The notes under the pieces were generated by a model. The model saw only the letters and a list, made by a program, of their open reading frames with translations, ran no database searches and was not told the DNA's origin. A program made the position numbers and the translations under genes. A DNA stretch of 15,424 nucleotides. It comes from DASTGO01 sp035719045 (GTDB lineage Bacteria > Actinomycetota > Actinomycetes > Actinomycetales > Kineosporiaceae). Shown here in pieces: positions 5,859-12,714 of this stretch. Location of the stretch: NCBI GenBank assembly GCA_035719045.1, contig DASTGO010000569.1, forward strand, positions 1 to 15,424, written 5' to 3'. Within the stretch, counting starts at the first letter, position 1; each line of letters opens with the position of its first letter.

Positions 5859-6862
5859 CCTCCACGTCCACCACCCCAGAGTCCGCCGGACCCGCCGAAC
5901 CCGGACCCGCCGAACCCGGACCCGTCGGGCGCGGGCCGGCCGACCACCTCAGCGCCCACCAGAAGGCCCATGTGCTGATCGAGGCGCTGCCCTGGCTGCA
6001 GCGCTTCCACGGCGCCGTCGTCGTGGTGAAGTACGGCGGCAACGCGATGGTCCGCGAGGACCTCAAGCACGCCTTCGCGCAGGACATGGCGTTCCTGCGC
6101 TCGGCCGGGCTGAAGCCCGTCGTGGTGCACGGCGGCGGACCGCAGATCTCGGCGATGCTGCGCCGGCTCGGGATCCGCACCGAGTTCCGCGGCGGGCTGC
6201 GGGTCACCACGCCCGAGGCGATGGACGTCGTCCGGATGGTGCTCGTCGGCCAGGTCGGCCGGGAGCTCGTCGGGCTGATCAACCTCTACGGCGCCAAGGC
6301 GGTCGGACTGTCCGGGGAGGACGCCGGGCTGCTGCGGGCGCAGCGGCGCGGTGCCGTCGTCGACGGGGAGGAGGTCGACCTCGGCCTGGTCGGCGACGTC
6401 GTCGAGGTGGACCCGGCCGCCGTGCTGGACCTGATCGAGGCGGGCCGGGTGCCCGTGGTGTCCACCGTCGCCCCGGACGACGACGGCCAGGTGCTCAACG
6501 TCAACGCCGACACCGCGGCGGCCGCGCTGGCCGTGGCGCTGAAGGCACACAAGCTCGTCGTGCTCACCGACGTCGAGGGCCTGTACGCCGACTGGCCGGA
6601 CCGGGGTTCCCTGCTCACCGAGGTGAGTGCGGACCGGCTGGAGGCGATGCTGCCGACCCTGGAGTCCGGGATGGTGCCGAAGATGGAGGCCTGTCTGCGC
6701 GCCGTCCAGGGCGGGGTCCCGCAGGCGACCGTCATCGACGGCCGGGTCGAGCACAGTGTGCTGCTGGAGGTCTTCACCCCCGAGGGCGCCGGGACGATGG
6801 TGCTGCCCGCTGCGGCCGTGACCGGCGACGCCGGCACCGATTCCCAGGGAGCCCGGTCATGA
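5855..6862 (+). CDS. argB: Acetylglutamate kinase
   Basis: ArgB phosphorylates N-acetylglutamate with ATP, the second and usually feedback-controlled step of the pathway. It belongs to the amino acid kinase family. Visible motifs in the 335-residue product are VVKYGGNAM (58-65, phosphate-binding Lys59), VVHGGGPQI (90-98, glycine loop binding substrate), NVNADTAAAALA (215-226) and the C-terminal HSVLLEVFTPEGAGT. An N-terminal helix (about 31-52, HLSAHQKAHVLIEALPWLQR) precedes the core; such a helix is characteristic of the hexameric, arginine-inhibited enzymes, so feedback inhibition by arginine is inferred. The first 30 residues are an extra Pro/Gly/Glu-rich tail with GPAEP repeats, so the protein is longer than the usual roughly 300. 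The ATG overlaps the argJ stop in ATGA (5855-5858). The stop overlaps the argD start in the same way. Confidence 0.97.
   Translation: MTSTSTTPESAGPAEPGPAEPGPVGRGPADHLSAHQKAHVLIEALPWLQRFHGAVVVVKYGGNAMVREDLKHAFAQDMAFLRSAGLKPVVVHGGGPQISAMLRRLGIRTEFRGGLRVTTPEAMDVVRMVLVGQVGRELVGLINLYGAKAVGLSGEDAGLLRAQRRGAVVDGEEVDLGLVGDVVEVDPAAVLDLIEAGRVPVVSTVAPDDDGQVLNVNADTAAAALAVALKAHKLVVLTDVEGLYADWPDRGSLLTEVSADRLEAMLPTLESGMVPKMEACLRAVQGGVPQATVIDGRVEHSVLLEVFTPEGAGTMVLPAAAVTGDAGTDSQGARS
5888..5924 (+). repeat. 15-bp tandem repeat in the argB 5' end
   Basis: The unit GGACCCGCCGAACCC is present at 5888-5902 and 5903-5917, followed by a partial copy, GGACCCG (5918-5924). It encodes GPAEP-GPAEP-GP in the non-conserved tail before the regulatory N-terminal helix of ArgB. 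Copy changes would keep the frame. Confidence 0.85.
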
Positions 6863-8115
6863 GCCCGGATCTGCAACTGGCCTCGGGCGGACTGTCCGGG
6901 ACGGCCTGGACCCGGCGGTACGGCTCGGCCGTGATGAACACCTTCGGGACCCCGCAGCGGGTGCTGGTGCGCGGCGAGGGCTGCCACGTCTGGGACGCCG
7001 ACGGCAACCGGTACCTTGACCTGCTGGCCGGGATCGCGGTGAACGCCCTCGGTCACGCCCACCCGCTGCTGGTCTCGGCGGTCACCGCCCAGCTGGCCAC
7101 GCTCGGGCACGTGTCGAACTTCTTCGCCTCGGCACCGCAGGTGGCCCTGGCCGAACGGCTGCTGGAGCTGTCCGGCGCGCCGGAGGGGTCCCGGGTGTTC
7201 TTCACCAACTCCGGGACCGAGGCCAACGAGGCCGCGTTCAAGCTGGCCCGGCGGACCGGGCGGACCGGCATGGTGGCCGCCGAGGGTGCCTTCCACGGCC
7301 GTTCCATGGGCGCGCTCGCGCTCACCCACAAGCCGGCCTACCGGCAGCCCTTCGAGCCGTTGCCCGGCAGCGTGGTGCACGTCCCGTACGGCGACGCCGA
7401 GGCCCTGCGGGCGGCCGTGGACGTGTCCGTGGCCGCGGTGGTCCTGGAACCGGTGCAGGGCGAGGCCGGGGTCCGCCCGGCACCCGCCGGGTACCTGGCC
7501 GCCGCCCGGGAGATCACCCGGGGCACCGGCACCCTGCTCGTCCTGGACGAGGTGCAGACCGGCGTCGGCCGCACCGGTGCCTGGCTGGCCTTCCACCACG
7601 ACCACCTCGGCGGCGGGATCGTGCCGGACGCGGTCACCCTCGCCAAGGGGCTCGGCGGCGGCATCCCGATCGGTGCGCTGATCGCCTTCGGCGCCGGTCC
7701 CGCCGCGCTGCTCGGCCCCGGCCAGCACGGCACCACCTTCGGCGGCAACCCGGTCGCCTCGGCCGCCGCGCTGGCCACCCTGCACGTCATCGAGCGGGAC
7801 GGCCTGCTGGAGCAGGCGGGCGAGGTGGGCCGCCGGCTGTGCGAGGGGGTGGCCGCCCTGGGACATCCGGGGATCACGGGCGTGCGCGGGGAGGGTCTAC
7901 TGCTGGCGGTCGAGCTGGCCGAGCCGGTCGCCGCGGACACCGCGTCCGTGCTGCTGGGCGCCGGGTTCATCGTCAACCCGGTCACCCCGTCCGCCCTGCG
8001 GCTGGCGCCGCCGCTGATCCTCACCGCCGAGCAGGCGGACACCTTCGTCGAGGCGCTGCCCGCCGCCCTCGACACCGCACGCGCCGCACATCGCAGCCAG
8101 GAGGTCCCGGCATGA
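6859..8115 (+). CDS. argD: Acetylornithine aminotransferase
   Basis: ArgD is a class III PLP-dependent aminotransferase converting N-acetylglutamate semialdehyde plus glutamate into N-acetylornithine; homologues may also serve the diaminopimelate (lysine) branch. The 418-residue product shows FFTNSGTEANEAA (114-126, phosphate-binding loop), EGAFHGRSMGA (142-152), LDEVQTGVGRTG (229-240; Asp230 pairs with the PLP ring nitrogen) and the Schiff-base lysine Lys263 in TLAKGLGGGIPIGA. GTTFGGNPVAS (291-301) is the conserved PLP-phosphate contact. The ATG at 6859 overlaps the argB stop and has the ribosome binding site AGGGAG (6846-6851) 7 bases upstream, which decides this start over the long open frame that continues upstream in the same phase. 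Its stop overlaps the argF start as ATGA. Confidence 0.97.
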   Translation: MSPDLQLASGGLSGTAWTRRYGSAVMNTFGTPQRVLVRGEGCHVWDADGNRYLDLLAGIAVNALGHAHPLLVSAVTAQLATLGHVSNFFASAPQVALAERLLELSGAPEGSRVFFTNSGTEANEAAFKLARRTGRTGMVAAEGAFHGRSMGALALTHKPAYRQPFEPLPGSVVHVPYGDAEALRAAVDVSVAAVVLEPVQGEAGVRPAPAGYLAAAREITRGTGTLLVLDEVQTGVGRTGAWLAFHHDHLGGGIVPDAVTLAKGLGGGIPIGALIAFGAGPAALLGPGQHGTTFGGNPVASAAALATLHVIERDGLLEQAGEVGRRLCEGVAALGHPGITGVRGEGLLLAVELAEPVAADTASVLLGAGFIVNPVTPSALRLAPPLILTAEQADTFVEALPAALDTARAAHRSQEVPA

Positions 8116-9146
8116 CGACGTCCACCCCGGCTCCCACGCCGGACGGTACCTCCCGCCCGGCGTCCGCGCCTCACGGCACGGGGGGGTCGCTGCCAACCGT
8201 CCCGGCGCCGGGCGTCCGGCACTTCCTGCGCGACGACGACCTGTCCCCGGCCGAGTTGCTGGAGGTCCTCGACCTGGCCGACCGGCTCAAGGCGGACCGG
8301 GCCGCCGGCCGGCTGGACCGCCGCCCGCTGGAGGGCCCGAGGGCGGTCGCGGTGCTGTTCGACAAGCATTCCACCCGGACCCGGGTCTCCTTCAGCATCG
8401 GGATCGCCGAGCTCGGCGGGTACCCGCTGGTGATCGACGCCCAGGGCAGCCAGATGGGCCGCGGGGAGCCGATCGAGGACACCACGCGGGTGCTGGACCG
8501 GCAGTGCGCGGCGATCGTCTGGCGGACCGCCGGCCAGGCGCGGATCGAGAAGATGGCCGCGACCAGCCGGGTGCCCGTGGTCAACGCGCTGACCGACGAG
8601 TTCCACCCCTGCCAGATCCTCGCCGACCTGCAGACCGTCCGGGAGCGGTTCGGGGGCCTGGCCGGGCTCACCTTCACCTACCTCGGCGACGGCGCGAACA
8701 ACATGGCGCACTCCTACCTGCTGGGCGGAGCCAACGCCGGGATGCACGTGCGGATCGCCACCCCCGAGGGCTACCTGCCGGATCCCGCGGTGGTCGCCGA
8801 CGCGACCAAGCTGGCCGAGATCACCGGCGGCTCGGTGACCGTCACCCATGACCCGGTCGCCGCAGCCACCGGTGCGGACGTCCTCGCCACCGACACCTGG
8901 GTGTCGATGGGCCAGGAGGGCGAGGCCGCCGACCGGGTGTCGGTGTTCGTGCCGTTCAGCCTCGACGAGGACTGCCTGGCCCGGGCCAGCGCCGGGGCGA
9001 TCGTGCTGCACTGCCTGCCCGCCTACCGCGGCAAGGAGATCGCCGCGTCCGTGATCGACGGCCCGGCCTCGGCGGTGTGGGACGAGGCGGAGAACCGGCT
9101 GCACGCCCAGAAGGCCCTGCTCACCTGGTTGCTGGAGCGCCGGTGA
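8112..9146 (+). CDS. argF: Ornithine carbamoyltransferase
   Basis: ArgF condenses ornithine with carbamoyl phosphate to give citrulline in the cytoplasm, usually as a trimer. The carbamoyl-phosphate motif STRTR is at residues 87-91, HPCQ at 165-168, the ornithine-loop SMG within DTWVSMGQE (261-269), and HCLPAYRG (300-307) contains the catalytic cysteine. The 344-residue product is longer than the usual 305-315 because of an N-terminal stretch of about 33 residues rich in Pro, Ala, Ser, Thr and Gly that precedes the normal family start near VRHFLRDDDLSPAEL. An internal start for a shorter protein is possible, but I see no good ATG or GTG with a ribosome binding site close to residue 33. The ATG overlaps the argD stop (ATGA, 8112-8115), which supports the long form. 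The stop overlaps the argR start (GTGA). Confidence 0.96.
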   Translation: MTTSTPAPTPDGTSRPASAPHGTGGSLPTVPAPGVRHFLRDDDLSPAELLEVLDLADRLKADRAAGRLDRRPLEGPRAVAVLFDKHSTRTRVSFSIGIAELGGYPLVIDAQGSQMGRGEPIEDTTRVLDRQCAAIVWRTAGQARIEKMAATSRVPVVNALTDEFHPCQILADLQTVRERFGGLAGLTFTYLGDGANNMAHSYLLGGANAGMHVRIATPEGYLPDPAVVADATKLAEITGGSVTVTHDPVAAATGADVLATDTWVSMGQEGEAADRVSVFVPFSLDEDCLARASAGAIVLHCLPAYRGKEIAASVIDGPASAVWDEAENRLHAQKALLTWLLERR

Positions 9147-9685
9147 ACGAGCCGGCCGCCCGGTTGACGGGGGCGGCCAGGTCGACCGGGACCAAGACCG
9201 CCCGGCACCGCAAGATCGTCGAGATCCTGCGCCGGACGCCGGTCCGGGCCCAGGTCGAGCTGGCCGAACTGCTGGCCGGGGACGGGCTGGTGGTCACCCA
9301 GGCGACGCTGTCGCGGGACCTGGTCGAGCTCGGCGCGGTCAAGGTCCGGCACACCGACGGCGGGCTGGTGTACGCGGTTCCGGGGGAGGGCGGCGACCGC
9401 TCGCCCTGGGGCGGGGTGGACCAGGAGCTGCTGGACTCCCGGCTGGCCCGGCTCTGCGAGGAGGTCCTGGTCACCGCGGAGGCCTCGGCCAACCTGGTCG
9501 TGCTGCGGACCCCGCCCGGGGCCGCCCAGTTCCTCGCCTCGGCGATCGACCAGTCGGTGCTCCCGTCGGTGCTGGGCAGCATCGCGGGGGACGACACCGT
9601 ACTCGTCGTCACCCGCGACCCGGCCGGCGGCGAGGCCGTCGCATCCCGTTTCCTCGCCCTGGCGGCCGGCACCCCCGGCGGCTGA
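9143..9685 (+). CDS. argR: Arginine repressor
   Basis: ArgR is the arginine-dependent DNA-binding regulator of this pathway; the active form is a hexamer with arginine bound between two trimers. The 180-residue product has an N-terminal winged-helix DNA-binding domain, about 19-85, with recognition helix region VTQATLSRDLVELGAVK (51-67). A linker follows, then a C-terminal domain, about 100-175, with PPGAAQFLASAID (124-136; Asp136 is the expected arginine-binding acidic residue) and the GDDT motif (149-152). The GTG start at 9143 overlaps the argF stop (GTGA, 9143-9146) and has GGAG at 9134-9137, 5 bases upstream. It presumably represses its own cluster through the paired ARG boxes before argC. 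The argG gene that follows argR in related clusters is not here; a short repeat-bearing spacer leads straight to argH. Confidence 0.96.
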   Translation: MNEPAARLTGAARSTGTKTARHRKIVEILRRTPVRAQVELAELLAGDGLVVTQATLSRDLVELGAVKVRHTDGGLVYAVPGEGGDRSPWGGVDQELLDSRLARLCEEVLVTAEASANLVVLRTPPGAAQFLASAIDQSVLPSVLGSIAGDDTVLVVTRDPAGGEAVASRFLALAAGTPGG

Positions 9686-9698
9686 CGCTGCGCTTTCA

Positions 9699-9751
9699 CC
9701 CCGAACCCCGTCTCCACCCCGAACCCCCGTCGTCGAACCCGAACCCCCGTC
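9699..9751 (+). repeat. Three direct repeats in the argR-argH spacer
   Basis: CCGAACCCCCGTC occurs at 9719-9731 and 9739-9751, with a one-base-shorter copy CCGAACCCCGTC at 9701-9712; the period is 18-20 bp. These copies fill most of the 81-base gap between argR and argH. They may be slippage-derived remnants or a binding array; no known site is recognised. Confidence 0.65.
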
Positions 9752-9766
9752 GCCGAAGAGGTCCAC

Positions 9767-11260
9767 GTGAACACCACCATTGCCGAAGCCGCCGCCGGCC
9801 AGGGGCCCGACGGGGCACCGTTGAAGCTGTGGGGCGGGCGGTTCGCCGGCGGTCCCGCCCAGGCCCTGGAGCGGCTGTCCGCCTCGGTCCACTTCGACTG
9901 GGTGCTGGCCCCCTACGACCTGGCCGGCTCCCGGGCCCATGCCCGCGCCCTGGCCACGGCGGGACTGCTCACCGCGGAGGAACTGTCCGGGATGCTGGCC
10001 GGCCTGGACGCCCTGGAGGCCGACGTGGCCTCAGGCGCCTTCGTGGGGACCCCGGCGGACGAGGACGTGCACACCGCCCTGGAGCGCGGCCTGATCGAGC
10101 GGGTCGGACCCCAGCTCGGCGGGAAGCTGCGCGCCGGCCGGTCCCGCAACGACCAGGTGGCCACCCTGTACCGGATGTACCTGCGCGACCGCGCCCGGGA
10201 GATCGCCGGTGGCCTGCTGGAGCTCGGGTCGGCCCTGCTCGCCCAGGCCCAGGCACATCCGCAGGCCCCGATGCCGGGCCGGACCCACTTCCAGCACGCC
10301 CAGCCGGTGCTGCTGGCCCACCACCTGCAGGCCCATGTGCACGCCCTGTTCCGCGACGTCGAGCGTCTGGTGGACTGGGACCGCCGGGCGGACGAGTCCC
10401 CCTACGGCAGCGGAGCCCTGGCCGGGTCCACCCTCGGCCTGGACCCGGTCGCGGTGGCCCGGGAGCTCGGGTTCAGCGGGTCCAGCGACAACTCCATGGA
10501 CGGCACCGCCAGCCGGGACGTGGTCGCCGAGCTGGCGTTCGTGCTGGCGATGGCGGCAGTCGACGTGTCCCGGATCGCCGAGGAGATCGTGATCTGGACC
10601 ACCGCGGAGTTCGGGTTCGCCGTGCTCGACGACGCCTACGCCACCGGGTCGTCGATCATGCCGCAGAAGAAGAACCCGGACGTCGCGGAGCTCGCCCGGG
10701 GCAAGGCCGGGCGGCTGATCGGCAACCTGGCCGGACTGCTGGCCACTCTCAAGGCGCTGCCCCTGGCCTACAACCGGGACCTGCAGGAGGACAAGGAACC
10801 CGTCATCGACTCGGTGAACCAGTTGCTGCTGGTGCTGCCGGCGTTCAGCGGGATGGTCGCCACCCTGCGGTTCGACACCGCCCGGCTGGCGGCGCTGGCA
10901 CCGGCCGGCTTCTCCCTGGCGACGGACATCGCTGAGTGGCTGGTCCGGCAGGGGATCCCGTTCCGGGTCGCCCACGAGGTGGCCGGCGCCTGCGTGCGGG
11001 TCTGCGAGCAGCGCGGGATCGGCCTGGAGGACCTGTCCGAGAACGACCTGGCGGCGATCAGCCCGCACCTGACTCCCGACGTGCGCCGGGTGCTCGACGT
11101 GGCCGGTTCGCTGGCCTCCAGGGACGGTCGTGGCGGGACGGCCCCGGTCCGGGTCGCGCAGCAGCGGGAACGCCTGCAGGCACGGCTCACGGCGCTCGGC
11201 GGCTGGGCGGTGGCGACGGTGACCCCGGTCGCCCGTCGTGCCGCGACCGCGGCTCCCTGA
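9767..11260 (+). CDS. argH: Argininosuccinate lyase
   Basis: ArgH splits argininosuccinate into arginine and fumarate, the last step of the pathway. It is a homotetrameric member of the fumarase/aspartase superfamily. The family signature GSSIMPQKKNP is at residues 294-304 and carries the catalytic serine. SRNDQ (126-130) and GRTHFQHAQP (171-180; His174) are the other conserved active-site stretches, and KLWGGRF (20-26) is the typical N-terminal motif. The product is 497 residues, somewhat longer than the usual 460-470, with about 18 extra residues before KLWGGRF and an Ala/Arg-rich C-terminal tail. The GTG start at 9767 has AGAGG (9757-9761) 5 bases upstream. It is the only arg gene here, apart from argC and argJ, that is not stop-start coupled to its predecessor. 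An inverted repeat follows 49 bases after the stop. Confidence 0.97.
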   Translation: MNTTIAEAAAGQGPDGAPLKLWGGRFAGGPAQALERLSASVHFDWVLAPYDLAGSRAHARALATAGLLTAEELSGMLAGLDALEADVASGAFVGTPADEDVHTALERGLIERVGPQLGGKLRAGRSRNDQVATLYRMYLRDRAREIAGGLLELGSALLAQAQAHPQAPMPGRTHFQHAQPVLLAHHLQAHVHALFRDVERLVDWDRRADESPYGSGALAGSTLGLDPVAVARELGFSGSSDNSMDGTASRDVVAELAFVLAMAAVDVSRIAEEIVIWTTAEFGFAVLDDAYATGSSIMPQKKNPDVAELARGKAGRLIGNLAGLLATLKALPLAYNRDLQEDKEPVIDSVNQLLLVLPAFSGMVATLRFDTARLAALAPAGFSLATDIAEWLVRQGIPFRVAHEVAGACVRVCEQRGIGLEDLSENDLAAISPHLTPDVRRVLDVAGSLASRDGRGGTAPVRVAQQRERLQARLTALGGWAVATVTPVARRAATAAP

Positions 11261-11284
11261 CCCGTCGCTGCGGGTTCGGGCGGT

Positions 11285-11331
11285 CCGACCGTCAGGCCGC
11301 TGAGGTTCCGATCGTCCCGACCGTCAGGCCG
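11285..11331. repeat. 15-bp direct repeat after argH
   Basis: CCGACCGTCAGGCCG is present at 11285-11299 and again at 11317-11331, 32 bp apart. The second copy covers the loop of the inverted repeat at 11310-11339. Confidence 0.7.
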
Positions 11332-11339
11332 GGACGATC
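11310..11339. terminator. Inverted repeat after argH, probable terminator
   Basis: GATCGTCCCG (11310-11319) and CGGGACGATC (11330-11339) form a perfect 10-bp stem with a 10-base loop, 49 bases after the argH stop. There is no T-run, as is usual in actinobacteria. Position and strength suggest the end of the arginine transcript. Confidence 0.55.
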
Positions 11340-11827
11340 CGGCGCGTCGTCTGCTCGCGCGGCCGGCGGCCACCTCCGCGGCGCAGGTCGCCATCGGGAC
11401 GTTTCTCCTAGGAGCGCAGCGCGTTCCGGGCCGGAGGATGTGTGGCTTCACGTCGCCGGACAGGGGGCGCCCGGTCGGCGCCGGATACGCCCCGCTCGCC
11501 GCAGGACCGGGTCCTGTGACCTTGTCTGACATGCGACGTTACCTCTGTCACGCCCTGTGGTCCTTTACCTGACGAAGATTGCGGGACAAACTTCGTCTGC
11601 CGCGGCGGCGCGCTGTGCCGTCGCGTGACGTGATCTTCTTGTGACAGGAATGACGGCCAGCGGGTCCAGGGTCTCGCAGGCGTATCCACCCGGCATTCCC
11701 CCAGGCCCGAGGCCGGGGCCGTGCCGGGCGCGCGTAGTGTCGTTCCCGTCCCAAGGACGGCGACGTCGGCGACGATTCTGGGCACGCCGCCCACCGGGGC
11801 GGTGCCCGCTGGACCGAGAGGTGGGAG
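11340..11827. other. Gene-free upstream region of the sdh operon
   Basis: No credible gene is seen on either strand; open frames here are shadows or low-quality sequence without ribosome binding sites. The stretch contains the palindrome CTCCTAGGAG (11405-11414), an inverted repeat at 11571-11597 and a TANNNT-type hexamer TAGTGT (11735-11740) that could be a -10 element, with no recognisable -35. Locally it is less GC-rich around 11520-11650 than the flanking genes, as expected for a promoter region. Confidence 0.5.
11571..11597. promoter_or_regulatory. Inverted repeat upstream of sdhC, possible operator
   Basis: GACGAAG (11571-11577) and CTTCGTC (11591-11597) are perfectly complementary around a 13-base centre (total 27 bp). 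It lies about 230 bases before sdhC in the AT-richer part of the spacer. It could bind a dimeric regulator or form an RNA hairpin; no known regulator site is recognised. Confidence 0.35.
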
Positions 11828-12652
11828 ATGGCCACACAGGCCGGACCTGGAACGGGGAAGCCAACCGGGGTCGATGCCCCAGGCCGGGCGAAGATCGCCG
11901 CCCGGACGTTGCGCACGGACAACTGGCGGGCCTCGCCGAACTACACCGCTCTCATCCTGGGCTTCTTCATCCTCTACACCGTCGTCCGGCTCTTCATGAA
12001 CACGGGCTACTACGTGGCCCAGTTCCACTACCTCACGCCGGTGTACTCGCCGTGCATCAGCGCCTCCTGCGTGGACGGCGCCGCAGACTTCGGGACCTGG
12101 CTGCCGGCGATGCCGGCCGCCGTCCCGCTGGCGATCCTCATCATCCCGATCCTGGCCGGGTTCCGCACCACCTGCTACTACTACCGGAAGGCCGGCTACC
12201 GCAGCCTGTGGATGTCCCCGCGGGCCTGCGCCGTGCCCGAGCCGCACGGCCGGTACACCGGTGAGACGCGGTTCCCGCTCATCGTCATGAACTACCACCG
12301 CTACTTCTTCTGGCTGGCCGCGATCCTGCTGCTGGTCAACACGTTCGACGCGGTGAAGGCGGCGATCCACCACCTCGGCCTGGGCACGCTGATCATGGTC
12401 GTCAACGTGGTGATGCTCTGGCTGTACTCGGTGTCGTGCCACGCCTGCCGGCACGCGGTGGGGGGCCGGATCAACAACTTCTCCAAGCACCCGTTGCGCT
12501 ACAAGATGTGGACCGTCGTCTCGAAGCTCAACCCGTTGCACGGGAACTTCGCCATGGCCTCGCTGACCACGGTGATCCTCACCGACGCCTACATCATGAC
12601 GCTGTCCCTGCTGGCCGACGGCGGCAAGAACGTGCTGCCGGGCTGGCTGTGA
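11828..12652 (+). CDS. sdhC: Succinate dehydrogenase membrane anchor subunit, Sdh1 type
   Basis: This is the membrane subunit that holds SdhA/SdhB on the cytoplasmic membrane and passes electrons to (mena)quinone. The 274-residue protein has about five hydrophobic helices, at roughly 41-60, 97-115, 157-176, 186-203 and 243-262, after a polar 35-residue N-terminus. It resembles the single-subunit anchor of actinobacterial Sdh1 (mycobacterial Rv0249c type). Conserved-looking Cys/His clusters stand out: Cys76 and Cys81 in SPCISASC, and Cys204, His205, Cys207 and His209 in SCHACRH. I recall that the Mycobacterium smegmatis Sdh1 structure has a Rieske-type 2Fe-2S cluster inside the membrane subunit, so these are candidate ligands; His157, His181 and His182 could also be cofactor ligands. 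The ATG at 11828 has AGAGG (11817-11821) 6 bases upstream. sdhA follows after a 62-base spacer with a small GGCCG-GTT-CGGCC hairpin (12657-12669). Confidence 0.9.
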   Translation: MATQAGPGTGKPTGVDAPGRAKIAARTLRTDNWRASPNYTALILGFFILYTVVRLFMNTGYYVAQFHYLTPVYSPCISASCVDGAADFGTWLPAMPAAVPLAILIIPILAGFRTTCYYYRKAGYRSLWMSPRACAVPEPHGRYTGETRFPLIVMNYHRYFFWLAAILLLVNTFDAVKAAIHHLGLGTLIMVVNVVMLWLYSVSCHACRHAVGGRINNFSKHPLRYKMWTVVSKLNPLHGNFAMASLTTVILTDAYIMTLSLLADGGKNVLPGWL

Positions 12653-12714
12653 GCCCGGCCGGTTCGGCCACCCCTACCTCCATCTGACGCATCGGCGTGA
12701 GGACACATTCGGCG

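Noticed and set aside
5266..6858. Open frame running upstream in phase with argD, suggesting a giant fusion
   Set aside because: The upstream part is an Arg/Pro-rich shadow of argJ and argB; argD has its own ribosome binding site and an ATGA overlap at 6859.
8180..8186. Run of seven G in the argF 5' end as a phase-variation tract
   Set aside because: Short runs of G are expected at this GC content, and a frameshift would abolish a core biosynthetic gene; no supporting sign.
6286..9104. Long - strand open frames opposite argB, argD and argF
   Set aside because: Gly/Arg/His-rich translations without motifs; they mirror the codon bias of the well-identified arg genes.
11515..11531. CRP/Rex-like TGTGAC...TGACA site before sdhC
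   Set aside because: Spacing is off by one and the second half does not match TCACA; too weak to call.
12697..12714. GTG at 12697 as the sdhA start
   Set aside because: It overlaps the only ribosome binding site visible for the ATG at 12715 and has none of its own.
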